Shown here: one piece after another, positions 1-6,850 of the stretch
Layout: each line of letters begins with the position of its first letter
Numbering within the stretch: the stretch's first letter is position 1
Source: Congregibacter variabilis
GTDB taxonomy: Bacteria; Pseudomonadota; Gammaproteobacteria; Pseudomonadales; Halieaceae
DNA length: 64,000 nucleotides
Assembly: GCF_045689235.1 (NCBI RefSeq)
Contig: NZ_CP136864.1
Span: forward strand, 744,001-808,000
Direction of reading: 5' to 3'
The notes under the pieces: generated by a model
What the model was told of the DNA's origin: nothing
Seen by the model: only the letters and a program-made list of their open reading frames with translations
Databases searched by the model: none
Position numbers and translations under genes: made by a program

Positions 1-995
1 CTCAGCATGGCATAGCCGTCTTGGTGGCTGGCCCATAAGTGCGCTCGACTAATGTCACCGAAGTACACCGGGATAGCCCCGTTCGATACTGCCGGCATTA
101 GCGGCGCTTCTACCACCTCATACCCCAGCAGCGACGGCGCACGGCCAGCGGTCAAATCCGCATTCCGCCATAGGGGCATACCATCTGCGTCTTTGAGCAA
201 TCGCAGCTTCTGGATCGCGTCTGTGCTTGCGTACAAGCGCGCTGAGCGACGATAGGACGGCGCAAGGGAATGGATCAATGCGATCACATCATCGTAGCCC
301 ACCGCACCCACGGAGCCTGTCACGACCTTCTGGATAAGGCCGAAGTTGCGCACCCCATCCGCATCCACTGAGGTGCTGGCCGATTCGATAGCCGCAATGG
401 CTTCCGACTCGTATAACTCTCCAAATGCGATCGCATTGTCTTCGAGTACATAACGCCCAAGGTCCATGACGGAAGTTTGCATTACCTCCTCGCTCAGCTT
501 GGTCAGGTGATACGCCACCGAAAGATCGACCTGCGTCTGCGCAATGCTGGGGTGAGTCGTTTCCGTGCGCGCAGATTTCTCTGCGGCCCGCACCGCCACA
601 GAGCCATCGTCTGTGTAGTTTCGGAGATAGGTTTTGCTTGAGGTGACTACCTTTTCGCTAGCGCGCCAGATCGGGGAAATTTCCTCCATCCGCGAGCGGA
701 TCTGAGACTCAAGATCTGAGACCTGTACATAGCCGCCAGTAGAGCCGCCATCTACGGTATTAAACTCTTTGCTGAGTAAGCTGCCGCGATTACCACTTTT
801 AGCATACTCCGCGAGCTGGCTCTTCAACTGCTCGGGGTCGCCACCGATCGACTGCCCGAAGCCGGGGCGGCCATAGGCTTTATTCAAGGCCTCGATCTCG
901 CGCGTGTGCTCGCCAAGTCGATCTTCGTGCTTTTGCCGGAAATCGACGAAGGCTTCGCCCATTTCTTCTAACGCTGATTTTAGTTCGGTGTTCAT
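1..995 (-). CDS. HK97-type phage major capsid protein (partial, C-terminus outside window)
   Basis: About 331 residues are visible from an ATG at 995; the 3' end runs off the window. The first roughly 65 residues are charged and helical, like a short scaffold or delta segment. They are followed by a region typical of Phage_capsid proteins (PF05065): a GGYVQVSDLESQIRSRM-like entry strand, an ISPIWR/VVTSSKTYLR segment, a VDLSVAYHLTKLSEEVMQTS strand and a YASTDAIQKLR...GYEVVEAP region. The family builds icosahedral heads. The start overlaps the stop of the upstream 63-aa gene (ATGA), so translation is probably coupled. No protease or portal is visible; they could lie to the left. The identification rests on the recognisable fold pattern, not on a search. 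Confidence 0.85.
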   Translation of the reverse strand, partial: MNTELKSALEEMGEAFVDFRQKHEDRLGEHTREIEALNKAYGRPGFGQSIGGDPEQLKSQLAEYAKSGNRGSLLSKEFNTVDGGSTGGYVQVSDLESQIRSRMEEISPIWRASEKVVTSSKTYLRNYTDDGSVAVRAAEKSARTETTHPSIAQTQVDLSVAYHLTKLSEEVMQTSVMDLGRYVLEDNAIAFGELYESEAIAAIESASTSVDADGVRNFGLIQKVVTGSVGAVGYDDVIALIHSLAPSYRRSARLYASTDAIQKLRLLKDADGMPLWRNADLTAGRAPSLLGYEVVEAPLMPAVSNGAIPVYFGDISRAHLWASHQDGYAML

Positions 996-1183
996 TGGGA
1001 AATGCCTCGTGCTAATACGTTTGCCAGAGTGCTGTTCAGACAGTCCAGCCGCTCATTCAGTCGCCCAAAATCGAGCGGGGCGCGGGTTTGTTCCAATCGC
1101 TCAATGCGGGCGGTTAGATCACGGTTGTACTCCACGACCAGGCTGCGCAGTGATGCCAGTTCGCTAATTGTTTCGATTTGCAT
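992..1183 (-). CDS. Small coiled-coil protein coupled to the capsid gene (63 aa, unknown)
   Basis: I do not recognise a family. The protein is short, mostly helical and charged, with heptad-like leucines (SELASLRSLV, RIERLEQ, RLNERLDCLNSTLANVL), so a small coiled coil is likely. It lies directly upstream of the capsid gene, and its TGA overlaps the capsid ATG. This suggests a role in head assembly (small scaffold or decoration factor) or simply a leader ORF for capsid expression; that is inference from position. The Shine-Dalgarno site is weak (AGG about 10 bases before the ATG). Confidence 0.55.
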   Translation of the reverse strand: MQIETISELASLRSLVVEYNRDLTARIERLEQTRAPLDFGRLNERLDCLNSTLANVLARGISQ

Positions 1184-1208
1184 ATTTAAATACCTGTATA
1201 GAATTCGG

Positions 1209-1229
1209 TTTACCCGCGTTCTCGGTAAA
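1209..1229. promoter_or_regulatory. Inverted repeat upstream of the capsid module
   Basis: TTTACC (1209-1214) and GGTAAA (1224-1229) form a 6-bp inverted repeat with a 9-base centre. It lies 26 bases upstream of the 63-aa gene, in the only sizeable gap (1184-1366) before the capsid cistrons. This is a plausible operator or activator site for late (structural) expression. I see no convincing -35/-10 pair, so the function is inferred. Confidence 0.25.
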
Positions 1230-1366
1230 TAGAACTAGCGTCACGCCAGTCTCTAAAGGTCGGCGGCACTGACGCAGCATCACGCTCGTCAGGCCTCGCA
1301 AGGTAGCTTCATAGTCTCAGCCGGCAGTGCTATTCGCATTTGGTGAATTAACAGAATTCCCATTTT

Positions 1367-1630
1367 TTATTGGCCGAAATCATCTGTCGCAGCAGGATGA
1401 ATAACCACCACGCCTTCGCAATCGACCCTCACTACATCTCCCCCTATCTGGTGGGCGATATCGGCGATAAATGAATCCCGCGCAGCTTTGTATTTTCCCC
1501 AAACGCTTCGGTGGAAAGGCGCTCGCGGTGGGCGTGGATCCCATTCCACGTCGAGCTTAGCTGTCCCGTTATGCTTAAACTTGCAATACAAGCCCTTGGC
1601 CAATCGCACGCGACGCGAAGAAATACTCAT
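1367..1630 (-). CDS. Small protein of the mobile element (87 aa, unknown)
   Basis: The ATG at 1630 is chosen because GGAGG sits 8 bases upstream; the longer reading would need a TTG inside that site. The N-terminus is basic (SSRRVRLAKGLYCKFKHNG) and is followed by an aromatic/proline segment (WDPRPPRAPFHRSVWGKYKAARDSF) and a hydrophobic C-terminus. I know no family for it. It lies between the putative replication origin and the capsid cistrons, where satellites often keep small packaging or regulatory genes. The function is unknown. Confidence 0.55.
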   Translation of the reverse strand: MSISSRRVRLAKGLYCKFKHNGTAKLDVEWDPRPPRAPFHRSVWGKYKAARDSFIADIAHQIGGDVVRVDCEGVVVIHPAATDDFGQ

Positions 1631-1718
1631 GGCGCTTTCCTCCAAATCGGAACACTTAGAAACTGGTTCTTTTTGGTATTTATGTGCATCGGTCGATCTC
1701 CTGATTTTTTAGCCGTTC

Positions 1719-1860
1719 TGGGGGGTGTCTCTGCGCAGTGGTGCGTAGTGGTGCGTAGTGAGACTCCATTGCATGCCACTGACAGCCCATCGGGCGTGCG
1801 CAGTGCGCAGTGGGGGGTATGGGGGGTGTGCGCGCACACAAATTTCGAGTGAAAAATTGA
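1719..1860. repeat. Iteron array with palindrome and AT-rich stretch: putative replication origin
   Basis: The 10-mer GTGCGYAGTG occurs at 1741-1750, 1751-1760, 1796-1805 and 1803-1812, with a one-mismatch copy at 1731-1740. Two exact inverted copies lie inside the adjacent primase gene at 1898-1907 and 2570-2579. GGGGGGT occurs three times (about 1720, 1812 and 1821). A perfect 14-bp palindrome sits at 1826-1839, followed directly by an A/T-rich run to 1860. Iterons, palindrome and AT-rich DNA next to a primase/helicase gene match the general design of P4- and PICI-type origins. No ORF here looks real. Confidence 0.6.
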
Positions 1861-1863
1861 GCA

Positions 1864-4008
1864 TCACGCGGCCTCGCTGTCGTCTTTTTCAGATTCCCAC
1901 TGCGCACCTGAATCGGATAACGCGCCCGCTGCGTGCTCTTTGAGAATCAATCGGGCCTTTTGTCGCCGGTTCCCATCGCGGTAGGTTTCCTCGACTAAAA
2001 GGCCTTGCCGCTTGAGGTCGATGATCGCTGAGGCCGCCGCTTCATGACCGGCCTTCCCTCGCTTGTAAAACTCAGGGCATTCGGGGAGTCGTCCCAGAAT
2101 TGTCTGCGCCGAATACTGGTTCTTGGACAGGCTCGCGTTGACCGATATGCCTGCCTGCTCTGCGGCCCTGAAGGCTGGAAGAAGGTCAGAGGGATCTGGG
2201 TGCTGCTCTGATTGCCGCCCTAGATCGGGTAAGGGTGTACCGTAGTCACTAAAGCGAATCGCAATATCGTCATGCCTTGGGCCGAGGTTATGCTTCTCAT
2301 GACGAAGAACTAATTGGCTGTGATCGTCTAGCAGCGCAAGGCGCGATCGTGGGCCGCTGTTCCATGCAGTAGACCCTGAATAGCTCGCGCCTTGGGAGTT
2401 ACCTTTTGCCGCTGTTTTATCAACGTGATTCAAAAGCAGGACCGCAGCGCCGGTTTCTCGGGCAAGCCGTACCAATGCACGGGTAAAAGTCCTAACCTCG
2501 CGGCGATCAATCTCATTTGCCGCATACGCATCACTGGCGTTATCAATTACGATTAACGCAAAGCCTGCGCACTGCGCACAGATCTCGTCGTAGGTCGCGG
2601 TCAGCCGGGGCAGTTCCTGCCGTGTTGAGCCGGGGACAATCAGTGCACCGTCACCGTCTGTGCCATCCAGTAAATGCAGGTTTTTTAATACCGTGTCGCT
2701 GGGTAGGTTGTAGTCAATGCAGGCCAGCTTGAGTCGTGTACGAATCAGCTTAGGTTCATCCTCAAGAGAGACAAACGCCACTTGCCCACTAGATACATTC
2801 AGACCCGCCCATGGGCGGCCTGTAGCGGCGTGTGCCGCAATAGCCAGCGCAAGAGCGGTCTTACCCTTTCCGCCGTCCGCGCCCAGTATGGTGAGCGTAC
2901 GGGCCGGTATAAGAGCCTCGAGGACGTACTCGGTAGGCTCTGCCGGTATATCCCAGTCTGCTTTTAAATCCACGCGGCTGAGCTTGGTTTGCGGCGCTGC
3001 CGGTTCCTGCTCGCGCATATAGTCGCGCTGCCGCTGTCTCTGTCCATCTGGGTCGACAGTCTCAGCCTCGCGCCTCATGGCCTCCTGCTCGTTGCCGTTG
3101 TAGCGCAGCTCTGTAAGAACGTCGAAGGCGTCTAGCGCGTGACCACCGTGGCGCAGATGGGATAGCGGGTCATGCTCGCCATGATGGGAAAAGACGCGCT
3201 CTGTGCCGCTCTCATCGGTCATTAGAGCGACACCAGCCGTGCCGGTAGAACTATTGGGGGCAAGGTACTTATTGCCACCAGTGGGCTTGTATCCCGCCTC
3301 TGTGAGCAGGGTATGCAATCGGTAGTGCTGCGCGATCTTGTCGAACAGGTCGCCATTGTTGAGCGTTAACAGGTTGCGGGGTTTTAGTGGCACTTGCTCA
3401 ACCTGTACGCTAGAAAAAGGCACTGATTCCTGAGGCTTTACGGCTTGGATGAGCTTACGCAGCGGGCTTTCGGCATCGCCGGGATCGAGCGCGGATCGGG
3501 CTAGCTCGTCGATAAACTCATAGCGAGGTTCTATCCCAACCAAAGCAGGCGCATAGAATCCATGCTGAAGCTGTGTAGCGGCACAGTCAGCGCCCAGCGC
3601 TTTAGCAAGGCTCTTTTGCAGGGGTAGCCATTCATCAGCACCCATAGACCGGCTAAGCTGTATTACGACACGCCAGCGGGGTGCTGCCGGCTTGTCGCCT
3701 TTCTCGCGATAGTGGTGAGCTGTTGAGTACACCAGATAACCACAGGCGAGCAGATCGTATAGCGCACGCATTGCGGAAAGGTCTCTGCCGTCATCGTCGT
3801 GATCTAGCACCAGCAACCAGAACGGCGCTTGCTCTGCGACTGCCTTGGTTTTTCCCGGTGCAGCGTAGGGCGTGAACAGCGGAGCCTGTTCTTTAGCCGA
3901 TACCGGTTTCGGGTTTCGCGCCATCTCGCGCAAGTCACCGGGTGTGATCTCGCGCAGCGGCTTTTTATCTTTGAGCGTTTTGTAAAATGAAAATCTAGGG
4001 TTTTGCAT
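1864..4008 (-). CDS. Primase-polymerase / RepA-like helicase fusion (714 aa)
   Basis: The N-terminal part (about residues 40-180) carries an acidic DHDDDGRD motif, an STAHHY histidine segment and RWRVVIQLSR, as in archaeo-eukaryotic primase (prim-pol) domains of mobile elements. From about residue 350 a RecA-fold RepA-type helicase follows, with Walker A GADGGKGKT, Walker B ALIVIDNASD and a LLLNHVDK sensor strand. A winged-helix-like tail (about 640-700) could bind DNA. Such fusions start autonomous replication of phage satellites and plasmids at their own iterons; the iteron array lies directly downstream and continues into the 3' end of this gene. The start at 4008 has only a weak ribosome-binding site. 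Confidence 0.85.
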   Translation of the reverse strand: MQNPRFSFYKTLKDKKPLREITPGDLREMARNPKPVSAKEQAPLFTPYAAPGKTKAVAEQAPFWLLVLDHDDDGRDLSAMRALYDLLACGYLVYSTAHHYREKGDKPAAPRWRVVIQLSRSMGADEWLPLQKSLAKALGADCAATQLQHGFYAPALVGIEPRYEFIDELARSALDPGDAESPLRKLIQAVKPQESVPFSSVQVEQVPLKPRNLLTLNNGDLFDKIAQHYRLHTLLTEAGYKPTGGNKYLAPNSSTGTAGVALMTDESGTERVFSHHGEHDPLSHLRHGGHALDAFDVLTELRYNGNEQEAMRREAETVDPDGQRQRQRDYMREQEPAAPQTKLSRVDLKADWDIPAEPTEYVLEALIPARTLTILGADGGKGKTALALAIAAHAATGRPWAGLNVSSGQVAFVSLEDEPKLIRTRLKLACIDYNLPSDTVLKNLHLLDGTDGDGALIVPGSTRQELPRLTATYDEICAQCAGFALIVIDNASDAYAANEIDRREVRTFTRALVRLARETGAAVLLLNHVDKTAAKGNSQGASYSGSTAWNSGPRSRLALLDDHSQLVLRHEKHNLGPRHDDIAIRFSDYGTPLPDLGRQSEQHPDPSDLLPAFRAAEQAGISVNASLSKNQYSAQTILGRLPECPEFYKRGKAGHEAAASAIIDLKRQGLLVEETYRDGNRRQKARLILKEHAAGALSDSGAQWESEKDDSEAA

Positions 4009-4122
4009 ATGAGTTCTCGCAGTACAGGTCTTAGGCGCGGATGATTTTTAGATGGGGTAGCCGTTGCTGCTCTACGGCCACGTTGGCCGCCACCCGCTTG
4101 CCGGGCTCTTACGTCCTGGTGT

Positions 4123-4284
4123 GATCTGTGTCAGTGGCACAGATCGCCCCGAAAGGAAGTTGTATGCACTACAAGAATTCGAATTGTGGGTGCCTGATCG
4201 ATCACTCATAATTGTGACTCCTGAGTTTCTGATAGCCCCCGCTTGGGTGTGTAAATTCGGCGCAGCCTTCGGGCTGCGTTTTTA
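4123..4284 (+). ncRNA. Candidate plus-strand small RNA with 15-codon ORF and terminator
   Basis: Three things line up on the strand opposite to the element's genes. An 8-bp hairpin (GATCTGTG/CACAGATC, loop of 7) lies at 4123-4145. An AGGAAG ribosome-binding site lies 5 bases before an ATG at 4164 that opens a 15-codon ORF (MHYKNSNCGCLIDHS, stop 4209-4211). An intrinsic terminator follows at 4261-4283. I see no strong promoter. Satellite phages such as P4 use small RNAs for immunity and replication control at similar positions, which makes this a candidate; the 3' part overlaps the tail of the convergent 130-aa gene. Confidence 0.3.
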
Positions 4285-4594
4285 TGCCTGTCAGTTTCTC
4301 CTCGTAAGCGAGGATCCTCGCCCCCGCATCATCAAAGTTCTGACCGACACTCCCGGCCAGCTCCCCCAGCTCAAAAACAAGATTGTCACTGTGATCCTCG
4401 GTTAGTGCCTCGCCGATAAATGCCAGACGCATTGCCGTGCTTTCGTCGGACGATCGAATTGCTGAGAAGAGTGCGGAGATCTCGGATAGACGTTCGTGGA
4501 CGCTGACGGCTATATCAGCGGCTATTATTGGTGCGGCGGGGTTTAGTGCGCTGGGGGTTGGCGTACACCACTCCCCCTTACAAATATTGGACAT
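4202..4594 (-). CDS. Mobile-element protein (130 aa, unknown)
   Basis: The ATG at 4594 has a good GAGGA site 8 bases upstream. After a short N-terminal segment with two cysteines (C5, C10) the protein is mostly helical and acidic (HERLSEISALFSAIRSSDES, DNLVFELGELAGSVGQ), like small phage accessory proteins. The last 30 codons overlap the plus-strand terminator, so the C-terminus may be poorly conserved. No family is recognised. It lies between the excisionase-like gene and the primase. Confidence 0.55.
   Translation of the reverse strand: MSNICKGEWCTPTPSALNPAAPIIAADIAVSVHERLSEISALFSAIRSSDESTAMRLAFIGEALTEDHSDNLVFELGELAGSVGQNFDDAGARILAYEEKLTGIKTQPEGCAEFTHPSGGYQKLRSHNYE
4261..4284 (+). terminator. 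Rho-independent terminator (plus strand)
   Basis: CGCAGCC, a short TTC-type loop and GGCTGCG form a strong 7-bp GC stem, followed immediately by TTTTTA. It reads only on the plus strand, where no large gene exists, so it implies a rightward transcript inside the element. On the minus strand the same bases encode part of the C-terminus of the 130-aa protein. Confidence 0.6.
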
Positions 4595-4655
4595 TCGTTT
4601 TTCCTCGCAGGAAATTTGGGCTTTATCGTTCTGAAGATTGGTGGCGGAACCGCAC

Positions 4656-4907
4656 CTAGCGGCCGACGTTTCGCGTACTGATCAGTGGAGCATCAAGCTC
4701 GAGATAATTGACTAACGAGGGAACGTGAATGCCCCAGCGTCCGAAGCGCTTGCGAAAGACTCGCTGCACCGGCTCAGGCTGCTGCGTAAGCGTTGCAATC
4801 ATGTTGCGCGCTCTTCGCTCGGGCAAAATCTCTGGGTGGGCTTTCCCGAAAGCGGTAACTGTTTCAAAGCCGCTGGGGTATTTTTCAATTAGATAGTGAT
4901 TCGACAT
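4656..4907 (-). CDS. Small excisionase/AlpA-like DNA-binding candidate (83 aa)
   Basis: The ATG at 4907 is preferred: GGAGG lies 5 bases before it, and the upstream ATG at 4922 overlaps that site. The C-terminal part (RRARNMIATL ... RFGRWGIHVPSLVNYLE) resembles the helix-wing end of excisionase/AlpA-type regulators, where a W-x-I/H-V-P-x-L-x-x-W/Y-L pattern is common; that match is by eye only. A gene of this size near the integrase usually controls excision or early transcription of the island. The function is inferred. Confidence 0.4.
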   Translation of the reverse strand: MSNHYLIEKYPSGFETVTAFGKAHPEILPERRARNMIATLTQQPEPVQRVFRKRFGRWGIHVPSLVNYLELDAPLISTRNVGR

Positions 4908-4935
4908 TTCTGCCTCCTGCATACTGGTTTAAGTC

Positions 4936-4972
4936 AGCAGCGGGGCATACTTCTATGTCTGCACCCGCTGCT
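4936..4972. repeat. 9-bp perfect inverted repeat upstream of the excisionase-like gene
   Basis: AGCAGCGGG (4936-4944) and CCCGCTGCT (4964-4972) are perfect complements around a 19-base centre that itself holds GCATAC/GTCTGC partial symmetry. It lies 29 bases upstream of the 83-aa gene start, in the 4908-5029 gap. It could be an operator for the regulator or an RNA hairpin ending transcription from the integrase pair; no clear U-tract follows on either strand. Confidence 0.4.
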
Positions 4973-5029
4973 TTCGTTAACCATAGTCAGTGATTGGCAG
5001 GATCTGGTAAGCAGCGAAGACTCGTGATT

Positions 5030-5638
5030 TTAGGCGTCAATCTCCACGCTTTTGCGATAATTCCTAATGCGATCAGCAAGGCCCTTATCACTGGATGGCA
5101 GCCCAGATATACCCAGCAATACCGCCAATTCACCGGCGACTTCAGCGGCTCTAAGCTTGGTATGAACCAATGGCTCTATGACGCTTGATAGCTCTGAGAG
5201 TAATCGCGCCTCCGCATTCTTTGGCCGCTCACCCGCATCGGCTATTTCTTGGGATGCAAAATTTCTTTCCGCATCTCGCTGCAGGTCACGAAGATGCTCA
5301 AGCTGTCCCATGACGCTACGACAGTAAGCGCGATACGTCGTCCCTCCGGATTTATTTAGCTGGTAAGAAGCCCACGACGCTATTTGGTCGGGGGTGCCGT
5401 CAAGGCATCTCCTCAATTCAGAGATCGCCTTTTCCGTCTCCGCGATATGGGTCGTTACCGCCTTGGGGGGCGCTGTCGTTTCTCGGTATGATTTATTCGC
5501 TAAAAAGACCGCGTAGGAGTTCGCCGCCTGTGCTTTAGCCAGCTCATCAGCGCCCAGAGAGTCGAGACGCTTAAGCGCGCGCTGCGGTAATGCTTTGGCC
5601 CAGCCAGATGATTTCTGCCTATTACTCTTTCGCGTCAT
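5030..5638 (-). CDS. Mobile-element protein translationally coupled to integrase (202 aa, unknown)
   Basis: The ATG at 5638 lies inside the last codons of the integrase and has GGAGG 8 bases upstream; the longer reading with an earlier start has no such site. The N-terminus is basic (TRKSNRQKSSGWAKALPQRALKRL). The rest is a long helical protein with likely coiled coils (HIAETEKAISELRRCL, LEHLRDLQRDAERNF). No family is recognised. The 17-base overlap with the integrase suggests it is made together with it; a role in integration control or satellite regulation would be a guess. Confidence 0.6.
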   Translation of the reverse strand: MTRKSNRQKSSGWAKALPQRALKRLDSLGADELAKAQAANSYAVFLANKSYRETTAPPKAVTTHIAETEKAISELRRCLDGTPDQIASWASYQLNKSGGTTYRAYCRSVMGQLEHLRDLQRDAERNFASQEIADAGERPKNAEARLLSELSSVIEPLVHTKLRAAEVAGELAVLLGISGLPSSDKGLADRIRNYRKSVEIDA

Positions 5639-6668
5639 CAGCCTGCCCTCCGCTATTTCGCTGCGCATCGGTAGCCTCTGCGATCTGCATAGCCACATCA
5701 GTGACGAGGTGCGCATATCGCTTCAGCATTTGGCCCGACTTGTGGCCCGAGACAAGCTGAACCATCACCGGGTTCATGCCTGCTTTTAGAGCCGACGTAA
5801 CAAAGCTATGTCGTAGGTCATGGAATCGAAAGTCTTCAAGCTCGGCAGTCTTCTTAACTTCTACCCATGCTTTGCTGTAGTAGAACGGAGCAAAGCCAGT
5901 TTCATTGCCGAAGACATAGCCGCCGAATCGAAGCACGTTTTCTTGCTTCCATGCCTTCAGCCATTCCAATGCATTGCCTACAACTGCGACTGCCCTCTTC
6001 TCCCCGTTTTTGGACTTGATGATCTCAATGATCCCGGTATCAGTGTTGACGTTCTGCCACTTCAATGAGACCAGCTCGCCCGCTCTCATGCCAGTGGCCT
6101 CTGCGACCAGCACAAAACCGAGCAAGGCTTTTTCTTCGTGGTTGGCGACAGCTTCAGCAAGCCGGGTCTGCTCTTCGGATGAAAGCAATCTGTCCCGCTG
6201 GTTGTCTTCTTTAAGGGCGCGGATATGGCAGGGGTTGTCACTCAGCCAATCCCATTCTTGGATAGCGATACGACAGACGCGGCTCAGAAGCGCTACGCGG
6301 CGATTTATCGTGGCCGGCGCCAGAGGCTTGCCCTGCTTTTCTCTGGCCACTGTGAGACGCTTACGGGCGTCCACAACGTGCGCTTTGCGGATCTGGTTTA
6401 GCTTCACTTTGCCGAGGTAAATATCCCATTCTTTGAGGATACTTTTCTCGTAGGGGATGGGGTCGCACTCTTCTTTATAGCGCTGAATCATCTCGGCAAC
6501 AGTCTTGTTGCTGGGGTTGCTGAGATCACCATTGACTAGTGCGGCCTCAGTCTCCATCGCCCACTGAGAAGCCTCGCCTTTCTTGGCGAACGTTTTGGTC
6601 ATCGGTGCGTGGCCTTGGCGTCTAATATCGACGCGCCAGCCGTTTCGGTATTTACGGATGCTAGCCAT
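5622..6668 (-). CDS. Tyrosine-type site-specific integrase (348 aa)
   Basis: The ATG at 6668 is chosen because GGAGGGC lies 5-8 bases before it. An N-terminal arm-binding segment (about 1-55, SIRKYRNGWRVDIRRQG) and a SAM-like core-binding domain precede the catalytic domain. Catalytic features are visible: Arg in ATGMRAGEL, a conserved Lys in the following beta hairpin (KSKNGEKRAV), HDLRH, SGHKS and the nucleophile in KRYAHL. The gene ends in the next cistron's start and begins 101 bases from the 3' end of tRNA-Cys, the usual place for an integrase that uses a tRNA gene as attachment site. Confidence 0.92.
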   Translation of the reverse strand: MASIRKYRNGWRVDIRRQGHAPMTKTFAKKGEASQWAMETEAALVNGDLSNPSNKTVAEMIQRYKEECDPIPYEKSILKEWDIYLGKVKLNQIRKAHVVDARKRLTVAREKQGKPLAPATINRRVALLSRVCRIAIQEWDWLSDNPCHIRALKEDNQRDRLLSSEEQTRLAEAVANHEEKALLGFVLVAEATGMRAGELVSLKWQNVNTDTGIIEIIKSKNGEKRAVAVVGNALEWLKAWKQENVLRFGGYVFGNETGFAPFYYSKAWVEVKKTAELEDFRFHDLRHSFVTSALKAGMNPVMVQLVSGHKSGQMLKRYAHLVTDVAMQIAEATDAQRNSGGQADDAKE

Positions 6669-6694
6669 GTCTTGCCCTCCAAAAATTGTGGAAG

Positions 6695-6714
6695 TGCGCA
6701 CATTCTGCGCACAT
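6695..6714. promoter_or_regulatory. Tandem TGCGCACAT repeats upstream of the integrase
   Basis: Two exact copies of TGCGCACAT (6695-6703 and 6706-6714) repeat with an 11-bp period, so both face the same side of the helix. They lie 27 bases upstream of the integrase start. The TGCGCA core is shared with the origin iterons at 1731-1812. They may be arm-type sites for integrase/excisionase or an operator shared with replication control. Confidence 0.45.
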
Positions 6715-6729
6715 GGGGCAAATCAAATG

Positions 6730-6752
6730 CAAGGGGTAAAATAAAACCCTTG
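6730..6752 (-). terminator. Hairpin after tRNA-Cys, possible terminator
   Basis: CAAGGG and CCCTTG form a 6-bp stem around an A/T-only loop, 17 bases downstream of the tRNA-Cys CCA end in the direction of tRNA transcription. A T-rich stretch (CATTTGATTTG) follows. It would end the Gly-Cys tRNA transcript before the integrase. It is weaker than a textbook terminator. Confidence 0.35.
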
Positions 6753-6768
6753 TAAATCAGCTATTTAA

Positions 6769-6842
6769 TGGAGGCTCGGGTCGGAATCGAACCGGCGTTG
6801 ACGGATTTGCAATCCGCTGCATAACCACTCTGCCACCGAGCC
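6769..6842 (-). tRNA. tRNA-Cys (GCA), integration site of the mobile element
   Basis: A cloverleaf can be drawn with a 7-bp acceptor stem GGCTCGG/CCGAGCC, discriminator U and encoded CCA; the anticodon loop TTGCAAA gives GCA. The T stem GCCGG/CCGAC has one C-A mismatch at its second pair, unusual for this tRNA. The integrase lies on the 3' side, so this 3' half is likely attL and may derive from the element. Confidence 0.9.
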
Positions 6843-6850
6843 TCAAAACT

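Noticed and set aside
1488..1943. Several overlapping small ORFs on both strands across the iteron region
   Set aside because: They follow the repeats, have no ribosome-binding sites and give low-complexity peptides; the DNA is better explained as an origin.
4064..4405. Plus-strand 113-aa open frame opposite the 130-aa gene
   Set aside because: It has no ribosome-binding site, runs straight through a strong plus-strand terminator at 4261-4284 and lacks protein-like composition. The shorter 15-codon ORF with a good site was kept only as a candidate.
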